From NCBI GenBank assembly GCA_000497125.2, contig AUWU02000010.1, positions 1-33,199 on the forward strand: a stretch of DNA of 33,199 nt, in the 5' to 3' direction. Positions 8,006-21,500 of this stretch are shown here, one piece after another. Origin of the DNA: Spironucleus salmonicida. Lineage: Eukaryota > Fornicata > Diplomonadida > Hexamitidae. The notes under the pieces are model-generated. The model did no database searches. It had not been told where the DNA came from and saw only the letters and a program-made list of their open reading frames with translations. Position 1 is the stretch's first letter; the number at the start of each line of letters is the position of its first letter. A program made the position numbers and the translations under genes.

Positions 8006-8518
8006 TATAATAATAGCATAATGCAAAACTATATTTTGAAAGTCTGCAAAAAGTATACTTATTTTTTCAGTATTGTATATATACTCCGCCACTATATTAA
8101 TATGTATTGTATTAAAATTTACACCAACTTATCATATGCATAAAAAGTAGCTACTTTATATATAAATCATATATAATAATAGCATAATGCAAAACTATAT
8201 TTTGAAAGTCTGCAAAAAGTATACTTATTTTTTCAGTATTGTATATATACTCCGCCACTATATTAATATGTATTGTATTAAAATTTACACCAACTTATCA
8301 TATGCATAAAAAGTAGCTATTTTATATATAAATCATATATAATAATAGCATAATGCAAAACTATATTTTGAAAGTCTGCAAAAAGTATACTTATTTTTTC
8401 AGTATTGTATATATACTCCGCCACTATATTAATATGTATTGTATTAAAATTTACACCAACTTATCATATGCATAAAAAGTAGCTACTTTATATATAAATC
8501 ATATATAATAATAGCATA
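8006..8518. repeat. 166-bp tandem repeat, about 3 copies
   Basis: The word TAGCATA recurs at 8014, 8180, 8346 and 8512, spacing exactly 166 bp, and the three full units are nearly identical (for example GCTACTTTA versus GCTATTTTA). Each unit has a GC spot, ACTCCGCCACTA, and the palindromes AAGTATACTT and GTATATATAC. The array is non-coding. The unit length is close to one nucleosome. Confidence 0.92.
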
Positions 8519-9565
8519 CACTTTGAAATATGTGTATTATATTATTATATATTAATAATCATAACCTTATAATTTCAAATGAGGCATATAGGTAACCCGT
8601 AATTAGGATAAATATATAATTAACTATGTTATTATAACCTTATATATATATAAAGTACTAATAATATAGTTAATTATAACTATATTTAACATAATTATAG
8701 TATTCTTTAATGTGTGTATTAATTTTATTATTAATTCTTAAACAAACATTACGACGTGCCTCGCAACTCCGGGTGCAGTTTATAGTTGTTGGTATAAATA
8801 TAATTATCTATAGAAATTTGAACTTTTTCATCTTATGCCAGCAAACTTCATTTTTAGCTTCGAATTGAAAAGTAAAAAAGTAGGTTTTGGTGGCATAGAC
8901 GATATCACCATCCACTAGGTGGGTACATAATATTAGCATCATATGTATGATTAGAATTAAGCTTAAGATCCATTTTTGTCATCATAGCAATGTTAAATTA
9001 AATTCGAGATTTCAAAAAATTAGGCCATCCTAAAATTCAACTTTCAACAATCATTCCCCTATATGATCACGGTGATTAGGAATATTTAAATATATATATG
9101 GATGCTAATTGCTTTTTAGCATCTTTACATCCTATTATTGTATCAAATAATAGGAGTTAGTGTACATGAATCTAGTATATTTTATAATGTTACGTGCTTA
9201 ACATTTGCGTGCTCATATACTTCTATATCTCTTAATAGTTATTTTCATCACTTTGTGTCAATCATTTATCTAGTAATTTATTCATTTAATACCATGCAGT
9301 TTTATCTCCATTGAATAAGGAATGTAAAAATCGGAGAGATTACAAATATGTATATAATGATTATTATATATTTAAATTAATATATAATATTTTGAGATAA
9401 ATCAAAAATAAATTGCTTGCATTTGGAGTGTTAAAACTATATAAATTATTAATATCAATATATTCTAGTTATTATTTTTTTTACGTTTTATTGACGTACT
9501 AATTTATTGTAGTAGTATATCTTTTTATAAGTTTGTTGTTAAAATATAGATTATAAACATAAATC
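8519..9565. other. Spacer with a mixed-composition patch at 8745-8930; no gene identified
   Basis: Most of this stretch is AT-rich. A more balanced patch, about 8745-8930, contains GTGCCTCGCAACTCCGGGTG, and TGGCATAGACG (8891-8901) matches the Pol III box A consensus TRGYNNANNNG. It is followed by a small hairpin CCAC/GTGG in CCACTAGGTGG. No box B was found downstream, and no reading frame extends through it. It could be a decayed RNA gene, but nothing can be named. Confidence 0.45.
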
Positions 9566-12500
9566 TATAATATTATGTTTTTTCCACTTTATTTTCTATT
9601 CCTTACTTAATATTATATAGTATATAATAACTTTTAGCTTTTGAAAACTACGAAACTATATATCTCCCACTTCTGCTGTTGTATACTTAAATCTTTTTAA
9701 GTATTATAGCCAATATATAGTATAATATAATTGTGTATAGTAGAAGTTTCCTACGTATGGGTAACGGCAATTATAAATTTTTAACGATGCCTCTGGGCTT
9801 AAGTCCAGATAATGGCATAATAGTTTGGCCGAAAGTTGAAATCCCAAAAAAGGTCAATTGTGAGTGGAGGCTCAGTTTCATTTTTAGCAAGACAGAACTG
9901 TCTGTTACAATAAAAATGAAACAATGAAAATTAATTTAACAAAAATAAAATAGAAAACGACCTTTTATCATCAGGTCGGCCAAAACTATTATCGATTAAA
10001 ATTTTTGAGTAGGAATTTTAAAAAAGTGATTTTTCAAACATTCACTAGGCGACTAGCAATTGAGGGTCCTTGTGTTAACACATTTTGGTGGTGCTAGATG
10101 ACTTCTCGGGATGACCTTGTGCGAAACATGATCTAGGTTTGTCAGAGAGATGAGAACCGACATAAATATTATATATTCTATATATCGACAATATATGCAT
10201 AAATTAGTTTTTTCTACGTATACAATTCTGCAAAAACTGAAATGTTGATATTTGTTGAGGTTACTAGTTTTTTAGTTTCTGTATTGTGAAAACAATACAA
10301 AATTTAATATAATATAAAAAATATACAAATATTTTTGTATAATATAAAATTAAGATTTAGATTTATGTATTAGTATTATATATATTACGAATATTAACGT
10401 TTTTCAATTTACTGTATATGTTAGTTTCTGGCAGAGATAGAAAAGGAAAAAATATAGTATATATATAATAGATATATATATTCTATATTGTATTTTAAAA
10501 GTACTTATTTTTCAAACGATTCGTCCAAAAAGGTCAAAAAATCATTATTTTGACACCTGTTGTGGAGTGGTACTTTTTGAAAAAAGGAGTTATGTAATTA
10601 TTATATAGGATTATGTTAAACTTATTTTTTTCAAATTTTCACACACTTTGTTATGGTGTAGTATTATGCAATTTTTCTATTGTTTAAAGTGGTGAAAAAA
10701 ATAATATATATATATTATAGGTATATTTTTTTGGTTTATAATATTGGAAAGATTTGTATTTTATATTAGTTTTGTACATAATTACATCAAAATTATACAT
10801 ACAAAATTACTATAAAATTCAGTTTCTACAGTTTCTATAGATTATTCAATATACAGACATATTATATTTACATATATATTAATAAATGTATTTTAAAGTA
10901 CTCAAATTTATCAAACAAACCCATCAACACTATCACAAAACTCACTATAAAATTTTATTAAAATTTTAAAGCCTATACTTGTATGGTTAAAATAAAACTT
11001 TTGTATTTTAAAAGTATATATATATAATAATATGTTTTAGAGTGGCAATATTTTTAGTATATTCTGGTATATAATATTATGTTTTTTCCACTTTATTTTC
11101 TATTCCTTACTTAATATTATATAGTATATAATAACTTTTAGCTTTTGAAAACTACGAAACTATATATCTCCCACTTCTGCTGTTGTATACTTAAATCTTT
11201 TTAAGTATTATAGCCAATATATAGTATAATATAATTGTGTATAGTAGAAGTTTCCTACGTATGGGTAACGGCAATTATAAATTTTTAACGATGCCTCTGG
11301 GCTTAAGTCCAGATAATGGCATAATAGTTTGGCCGAAAGTTGAAATCCCAAAAAAGGTCAATTGTGAGTGGAGGCTCAGTTTCATTTTTAGCAAGACAGA
11401 ACTGTCTGTTACAATAAAAATGAAACAATGAAAATTAATTTAACAAAAATAAAATAGAAAACGACCTTTTATCATCAGGTCGGCCAAAACTATTATCGAT
11501 TAAAATTTTTGAGTAGGAATTTTAAAAAAGTGATTTTTCAAACATTCACTAGGCGACTAGCAATTGAGGGTCCTTGTGTTAACACATTTTGGTGGTGCTA
11601 GATGACTTCTCGGGATGACCTTGTGCGAAACATGATCTAGGTTTGTCAGAGAGATGAGAACCGACATAAATATTATATATTCTATATATCGACAATATAT
11701 GCATAAATTAGTTTTTTCTACGTATACAATTCTGCAAAAACTGAAATGTTGATATTTGTTGAGGTTACTAGTTTTTTAGTTTCTGTATTGTGAAAACAAT
11801 ACAAAATTTAATATAATATAAAAAATATACAAATATTTTTGTATAATATAAAATTAAGATTTAGATTTATGTATTAGTATTATATATATTACGAATATTA
11901 ACGTTTTTCAATTTACTGTATATGTTAGTTTCTGGCAGAGATAGAAAAGGAAAAAATATAGTATATATATAATAGATATATATATTCTATATTGTATTTT
12001 AAAAGTACTTATTTTTCAAACGATTCGTCCAAAAAGGTCAAAAAATCATTATTTTGACACCTGTTGTGGAGTGGTACTTTTTGAAAAAAGGAGTTATGTA
12101 ATTATTATATAGGATTATGTTAAACTTATTTTTTTCAAATTTTCACACACTTTGTTATGGTGTAGTATTATGCAATTTTTCTATTGTTTAAAGTGGTGAA
12201 AAAAATAATATATATATATTATAGGTATATTTTTTTGGTTTATAATATTGGAAAGATTTGTATTTTATATTAGTTTTGTACATAATTACATCAAAATTAT
12301 ACATACAAAATTACTATAAAATTCAGTTTCTACAGTTTCTATAGATTATTCAATATACAGACATATTATATTTACATATATATTAATAAATGTATTTTAA
12401 AGTACTCAAATTTATCAAACAAACCCATCAACACTATCACAAAACTCACTATAAAATTTTATTAAAATTTTAAAGCCTATACTTGTATGGTTAAAATAAA

Positions 12501-15500
12501 ACTTTTGTATTTTAAAAGTATATATATATAATAATATGTTTTAGAGTGGCAATATTTTTAGTATATTCTGGTATATAATATTATGTTTTTTCCACTTTAT
12601 TTTCTATTCCTTACTTAATATTATATAGTATATAATAACTTTTAGCTTTTGAAAACTACGAAACTATATATCTCCCACTTCTGCTGTTGTATACTTAAAT
12701 CTTTTTAAGTATTATAGCCAATATATAGTATAATATAATTGTGTATAGTAGAAGTTTCCTACGTATGGGTAACGGCAATTATAAATTTTTAACGATGCCT
12801 CTGGGCTTAAGTCCAGATAATGGCATAATAGTTTGGCCGAAAGTTGAAATCCCAAAAAAGGTCAATTGTGAGTGGAGGCTCAGTTTCATTTTTAGCAAGA
12901 CAGAACTGTCTGTTACAATAAAAATGAAACAATGAAAATTAATTTAACAAAAATAAAATAGAAAACGACCTTTTATCATCAGGTCGGCCAAAACTATTAT
13001 CGATTAAAATTTTTGAGTAGGAATTTTAAAAAAGTGATTTTTCAAACATTCACTAGGCGACTAGCAATTGAGGGTCCTTGTGTTAACACATTTTGGTGGT
13101 GCTAGATGACTTCTCGGGATGACCTTGTGCGAAACATGATCTAGGTTTGTCAGAGAGATGAGAACCGACATAAATATTATATATTCTATATATCGACAAT
13201 ATATGCATAAATTAGTTTTTTCTACGTATACAATTCTGCAAAAACTGAAATGTTGATATTTGTTGAGGTTACTAGTTTTTTAGTTTCTGTATTGTGAAAA
13301 CAATACAAAATTTAATATAATATAAAAAATATACAAATATTTTTGTATAATATAAAATTAAGATTTAGATTTATGTATTAGTATTATATATATTACGAAT
13401 ATTAACGTTTTTCAATTTACTGTATATGTTAGTTTCTGGCAGAGATAGAAAAGGAAAAAATATAGTATATATATAATAGATATATATATTCTATATTGTA
13501 TTTTAAAAGTACTTATTTTTCAAACGATTCGTCCAAAAAGGTCAAAAAATCATTATTTTGACACCTGTTGTGGAGTGGTACTTTTTGAAAAAAGGAGTTA
13601 TGTAATTATTATATAGGATTATGTTAAACTTATTTTTTTCAAATTTTCACACACTTTGTTATGGTGTAGTATTATGCAATTTTTCTATTGTTTAAAGTGG
13701 TGAAAAAAATAATATATATATATTATAGGTATATTTTTTTGGTTTATAATATTGGAAAGATTTGTATTTTATATTAGTTTTGTACATAATTACATCAAAA
13801 TTATACATACAAAATTACTATAAAATTCAGTTTCTACAGTTTCTATAGATTATTCAATATACAGACATATTATATTTACATATATATTAATAAATGTATT
13901 TTAAAGTACTCAAATTTATCAAACAAACCCATCAACACTATCACAAAACTCACTATAAAATTTTATTAAAATTTTAAAGCCTATACTTGTATGGTTAAAA
14001 TAAAACTTTTGTATTTTAAAAGTATATATATATAATAATATGTTTTAGAGTGGCAATATTTTTAGTATATTCTGGTATATAATATTATGTTTTTTCCACT
14101 TTATTTTCTATTCCTTACTTAATATTATATAGTATATAATAACTTTTAGCTTTTGAAAACTACGAAACTATATATCTCCCACTTCTGCTGTTGTATACTT
14201 AAATCTTTTTAAGTATTATAGCCAATATATAGTATAATATAATTGTGTATAGTAGAAGTTTCCTACGTATGGGTAACGGCAATTATAAATTTTTAACGAT
14301 GCCTCTGGGCTTAAGTCCAGATAATGGCATAATAGTTTGGCCGAAAGTTGAAATCCCAAAAAAGGGCAATTGTGAGTGGAGGCTCAGTTTCATTTTTAGC
14401 AAGACAGAACTGTCTGTTACAATAAAAATGAAACAATGAAAATTAATTTAACAAAAATAAAATAGAAAACGACCTTTTATCATCAGGTCGGCCAAAACTA
14501 TTATCGATTAAAATTTTTGAGTAGGAATTTTAAAAAAGTGATTTTTCAAACATTCACTAGGCGACTAGCAATTGAGGGTCCTTGTGTTAACACATTTTGG
14601 TGGTGCTAGATGACTTCTCGGGATGACCTTGTGCGAAACATGATCTAGGTTTGTCAGAGAGATGAGAACCGACATAAATATTATATATTCTATATATCGA
14701 CAATATATGCATAAATTAGTTTTTTCTACGTATACAATTCTGCAAAAACTGAAATGTTGATATTTGTTGAGGTTACTAGTTTTTTAGTTTCTGTATTGTG
14801 AAAACAATACAAAATTTAATATAATATAAAAAATATACAAATATTTTTGTATAATATAAAATTAAGATTTAGATTTATGTATTAGTATTATATATATTAC
14901 GAATATTAACGTTTTTCAATTTACTGTATATGTTAGTTTCTGGCAGAGATAGAAAAGGAAAAAATATAGTATATATATAATAGATATATATATTCTATAT
15001 TGTATTTTAAAAGTACTTATTTTTCAAACGATTCGTCCAAAAAGGTCAAAAAATCATTATTTTGACACCTGTTGTGGAGTGGTACTTTTTGAAAAAAGGA
15101 GTTATGTAATTATTATATAGGATTATGTTAAACTTATTTTTTTCAAATTTTCACACACTTTGTTATGGTGTAGTATTATGCAATTTTTCTATTGTTTAAA
15201 GTGGTGAAAAAAATAATATATATATATTATAGGTATATTTTTTTGGTTTATAATATTGGAAAGATTTGTATTTTATATTAGTTTTGTACATAATTACATC
15301 AAAATTATACATACAAAATTACTATAAAATTCAGTTTCTACAGTTTCTATAGATTATTCAATATACAGACATATTATATTTACATATATATTAATAAATG
15401 TATTTTAAAGTACTCAAATTTATCAAACAAACCCATCAACACTATCACAAAACTCACTATAAAATTTTATTAAAATTTTAAAGCCTATACTTGTATGGTT

Positions 15501-18500
15501 AAAATAAAACTTTTGTATTTTAAAAGTATATATATATAATAATATGTTTTAGAGTGGCAATATTTTTAGTATATTCTGGTATATAATATTATGTTTTTTC
15601 CACTTTATTTTCTATTCCTTACTTAATATTATATAGTATATAATAACTTTTAGCTTTTGAAAACTACGAAACTATATATCTCCCACTTCTGCTGTTGTAT
15701 ACTTAAATCTTTTTAAGTATTATAGCCAATATATAGTATAATATAATTGTGTATAGTAGAAGTTTCCTACGTATGGGTAACGGCAATTATAAATTTTTAA
15801 CGATGCCTCTGGGCTTAAGTCCAGATAATGGCATAATAGTTTGGCCGAAAGTTGAAATCCCAAAAAAGGGCAATTGTGAGTGGAGGCTCAGTTTCATTTT
15901 TAGCAAGACAGAACTGTCTGTTACAATAAAAATGAAACAATGAAAATTAATTTAACAAAAATAAAATAGAAAACGACCTTTTATCATCAGGTCGGCCAAA
16001 ACTATTATCGATTAAAATTTTTGAGTAGGAATTTTAAAAAAGTGATTTTTCAAACATTCACTAGGCGACTAGCAATTGAGGGTCCTTGTGTTAACACATT
16101 TTGGTGGTGCTAGATGACTTCTCGGGATGACCTTGTGCGAAACATGATCTAGGTTTGTCAGAGAGATGAGAACCGACATAAATATTATATATTCTATATA
16201 TCGACAATATATGCATAAATTAGTTTTTTCTACGTATACAATTCTGCAAAAACTGAAATGTTGATATTTGTTGAGGTTACTAGTTTTTTAGTTTCTGTAT
16301 TGTGAAAACAATACAAAATTTAATATAATATAAAAAATATACAAATATTTTTGTATAATATAAAATTAAGATTTAGATTTATGTATTAGTATTATATATA
16401 TTACGAATATTAACGTTTTTCAATTTACTGTATATGTTAGTTTCTGGCAGAGATAGAAAAGGAAAAAATATAGTATATATATAATAGATATATATATTCT
16501 ATATTGTATTTTAAAAGTACTTATTTTTCAAACGATTCGTCCAAAAAGGTCAAAAAATCATTATTTTGACACCTGTTGTGGAGTGGTACTTTTTGAAAAA
16601 AGGAGTTATGTAATTATTATATAGGATTATGTTAAACTTATTTTTTTCAAATTTTCACACACTTTGTTATGGTGTAGTATTATGCAATTTTTCTATTGTT
16701 TAAAGTGGTGAAAAAAATAATATATATATATTATAGGTATATTTTTTTGGTTTATAATATTGGAAAGATTTGTATTTTATATTAGTTTTGTACATAATTA
16801 CATCAAAATTATACATACAAAATTACTATAAAATTCAGTTTCTACAGTTTCTATAGATTATTCAATATACAGACATATTATATTTACATATATATTAATA
16901 AATGTATTTTAAAGTACTCAAATTTATCAAACAAACCCATCAACACTATCACAAAACTCACTATAAAATTTTATTAAAATTTTAAAGCCTATACTTGTAT
17001 GGTTAAAATAAAACTTTTGTATTTTAAAAGTATATATATATAATAATATGTTTTAGAGTGGCAATATTTTTAGTATATTCTGGTATATAATATTATGTTT
17101 TTTCCACTTTATTTTCTATTCCTTACTTAATATTATATAGTATATAATAACTTTTAGCTTTTGAAAACTACGAAACTATATATCTCCCACTTCTGCTGTT
17201 GTATACTTAAATCTTTTTAAGTATTATAGCCAATATATAGTATAATATAATTGTGTATAGTAGAAGTTTCCTACGTATGGGTAACGGCAATTATAAATTT
17301 TTAACGATGCCTCTGGGCTTAAGTCCAGATAATGGCATAATAGTTTGGCCGAAAGTTGAAATCCCAAAAAAGGGCAATTGTGAGTGGAGGCTCAGTTTCA
17401 TTTTTAGCAAGACAGAACTGTCTGTTACAATAAAAATGAAACAATGAAAATTAATTTAACAAAAATAAAATAGAAAACGACCTTTTATCATCAGGTCGGC
17501 CAAAACTATTATCGATTAAAATTTTTGAGTAGGAATTTTAAAAAAGTGATTTTTCAAACATTCACTAGGCGACTAGCAATTGAGGGTCCTTGTGTTAACA
17601 CATTTTGGTGGTGCTAGATGACTTCTCGGGATGACCTTGTGCGAAACATGATCTAGGTTTGTCAGAGAGATGAGAACCGACATAAATATTATATATTCTA
17701 TATATCGACAATATATGCATAAATTAGTTTTTTCTACGTATACAATTCTGCAAAAACTGAAATGTTGATATTTGTTGAGGTTACTAGTTTTTTAGTTTCT
17801 GTATTGTGAAAACAATACAAAATTTAATATAATATAAAAAATATACAAATATTTTTGTATAATATAAAATTAAGATTTAGATTTATGTATTAGTATTATA
17901 TATATTACGAATATTAACGTTTTTCAATTTACTGTATATGTTAGTTTCTGGCAGAGATAGAAAAGGAAAAAATATAGTATATATATAATAGATATATATA
18001 TTCTATATTGTATTTTAAAAGTACTTATTTTTCAAACGATTCGTCCAAAAAGGTCAAAAAATCATTATTTTGACACCTGTTGTGGAGTGGTACTTTTTGA
18101 AAAAAGGAGTTATGTAATTATTATATAGGATTATGTTAAACTTATTTTTTTCAAATTTTCACACACTTTGTTATGGTGTAGTATTATGCAATTTTTCTAT
18201 TGTTTAAAGTGGTGAAAAAAATAATATATATATATTATAGGTATATTTTTTTGGTTTATAATATTGGAAAGATTTGTATTTTATATTAGTTTTGTACATA
18301 ATTACATCAAAATTATACATACAAAATTACTATAAAATTCAGTTTCTACAGTTTCTATAGATTATTCAATATACAGACATATTATATTTACATATATATT
18401 AATAAATGTATTTTAAAGTACTCAAATTTATCAAACAAACCCATCAACACTATCACAAAACTCACTATAAAATTTTATTAAAATTTTAAAGCCTATACTT

Positions 18501-21500
18501 GTATGGTTAAAATAAAACTTTTGTATTTTAAAAGTATATATATATAATAATATGTTTTAGAGTGGCAATATTTTTAGTATATTCTGGTATATAATATTAT
18601 GTTTTTTCCACTTTATTTTCTATTCCTTACTTAATATTATATAGTATATAATAACTTTTAGCTTTTGAAAACTACGAAACTATATATCTCCCACTTCTGC
18701 TGTTGTATACTTAAATCTTTTTAAGTATTATAGCCAATATATAGTATAATATAATTGTGTATAGTAGAAGTTTCCTACGTATGGGTAACGGCAATTATAA
18801 ATTTTTAACGATGCCTCTGGGCTTAAGTCCAGATAATGGCATAATAGTTTGGCCGAAAGTTGAAATCCCAAAAAAGGTCAATTGTGAGTGGAGGCTCAGT
18901 TTCATTTTTAGCAAGACAGAACTGTCTGTTACAATAAAAATGAAACAATGAAAATTAATTTAACAAAAATAAAATAGAAAACGACCTTTTATCATCAGGT
19001 CGGCCAAAACTATTATCGATTAAAATTTTTGAGTAGGAATTTTAAAAAAGTGATTTTTCAAACATTCACTAGGCGACTAGCAATTGAGGGTCCTTGTGTT
19101 AACACATTTTGGTGGTGCTAGATGACTTCTCGGGATGACCTTGTGCGAAACATGATCTAGGTTTGTCAGAGAGATGAGAACCGACATAAATATTATATAT
19201 TCTATATATCGACAATATATGCATAAATTAGTTTTTTCTACGTATACAATTCTGCAAAAACTGAAATGTTGATATTTGTTGAGGTTACTAGTTTTTTAGT
19301 TTCTGTATTGTGAAAACAATACAAAATTTAATATAATATAAAAAATATACAAATATTTTTGTATAATATAAAATTAAGATTTAGATTTATGTATTAGTAT
19401 TATATATATTACGAATATTAACGTTTTTCAATTTACTGTATATGTTAGTTTCTGGCAGAGATAGAAAAGGAAAAAATATAGTATATATATAATAGATATA
19501 TATATTCTATATTGTATTTTAAAAGTACTTATTTTTCAAACGATTCGTCCAAAAAGGTCAAAAAATCATTATTTTGACACCTGTTGTGGAGTGGTACTTT
19601 TTGAAAAAAGGAGTTATGTAATTATTATATAGGATTATGTTAAACTTATTTTTTTCAAATTTTCACACACTTTGTTATGGTGTAGTATTATGCAATTTTT
19701 CTATTGTTTAAAGTGGTGAAAAAAATAATATATATATATTATAGGTATATTTTTTTGGTTTATAATATTGGAAAGATTTGTATTTTATATTAGTTTTGTA
19801 CATAATTACATCAAAATTATACATACAAAATTACTATAAAATTCAGTTTCTACAGTTTCTATAGATTATTCAATATACAGACATATTATATTTACATATA
19901 TATTAATAAATGTATTTTAAAGTACTCAAATTTATCAAACAAACCCATCAACACTATCACAAAACTCACTATAAAATTTTATTAAAATTTTAAAGCCTAT
20001 ACTTGTATGGTTAAAATAAAACTTTTGTATTTTAAAAGTATATATATATAATAATATGTTTTAGAGTGGCAATATTTTTAGTATATTCTGGTATATAATA
20101 TTATGTTTTTTCCACTTTATTTTCTATTCCTTACTTAATATTATATAGTATATAATAACTTTTAGCTTTTGAAAACTACGAAACTATATATCTCCCACTT
20201 CTGCTGTTGTATACTTAAATCTTTTTAAGTATTATAGCCAATATATAGTATAATATAATTGTGTATAGTAGAAGTTTCCTACGTATGGGTAACGGCAATT
20301 ATAAATTTTTAACGATGCCTCTGGGCTTAAGTCCAGATAATGGCATAATAGTTTGGCCGAAAGTTGAAATCCCAAAAAAGGGCAATTGTGAGTGGAGGCT
20401 CAGTTTCATTTTTAGCAAGACAGAACTGTCTGTTACAATAAAAATGAAACAATGAAAATTAATTTAACAAAAATAAAATAGAAAACGACCTTTTATCATC
20501 AGGTCGGCCAAAACTATTATCGATTAAAATTTTTGAGTAGGAATTTTAAAAAAGTGATTTTTCAAACATTCACTAGGCGACTAGCAATTGAGGGTCCTTG
20601 TGTTAACACATTTTGGTGGTGCTAGATGACTTCTCGGGATGACCTTGTGCGAAACATGATCTAGGTTTGTCAGAGAGATGAGAACCGACATAAATATTAT
20701 ATATTCTATATATCGACAATATATGCATAAATTAGTTTTTTCTACGTATACAATTCTGCAAAAACTGAAATGTTGATATTTGTTGAGGTTACTAGTTTTT
20801 TAGTTTCTGTATTGTGAAAACAATACAAAATTTAATATAATATAAAAAATATACAAATATTTTTGTATAATATAAAATTAAGATTTAGATTTATGTATTA
20901 GTATTATATATATTACGAATATTAACGTTTTTCAATTTACTGTATATGTTAGTTTCTGGCAGAGATAGAAAAGGAAAAAATATAGTATATATATAATAGA
21001 TATATATATTCTATATTGTATTTTAAAAGTACTTATTTTTCAAACGATTCGTCCAAAAAGGTCAAAAAATCATTATTTTGACACCTGTTGTGGAGTGGTA
21101 CTTTTTGAAAAAAGGAGTTATGTAATTATTATATAGGATTATGTTAAACTTATTTTTTTCAAATTTTCACACACTTTGTTATGGTGTAGTATTATGCAAT
21201 TTTTCTATTGTTTAAAGTGGTGAAAAAAATAATATATATATATTATAGGTATATTTTTTTGGTTTATAATATTGGAAAGATTTGTATTTTATATTAGTTT
21301 TGTACATAATTACATCAAAATTATACATACAAAATTACTATAAAATTCAGTTTCTACAGTTTCTATAGATTATTCAATATACAGACATATTATATTTACA
21401 TATATATTAATAAATGTATTTTAAAGTACTCAAATTTATCAAACAAACCCATCAACACTATCACAAAACTCACTATAAAATTTTATTAAAATTTTAAAGC

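Noticed and set aside
9733-9927. 64-codon open frame repeated nine times at 1504-bp intervals
   Set aside because: It starts at GTG, not ATG, passes through a 48-nt hairpin, has no recognisable domain, and identity among copies reflects array homogenisation rather than coding constraint.
9958-10020. Definite U5 snRNA gene in the 1504-bp unit
   Set aside because: Only the CCTTTTAT word and an Sm-like site agree; the loop is partly in the stem and flanking U5 helices are missing. Kept only as a weak observation.
10108-10140. Hammerhead ribozyme core (GATGA ... CGAAAC) in the 1504-bp unit
   Set aside because: The CUGANGA box is not met (GGGATGA) and no stem II forms between the two boxes.
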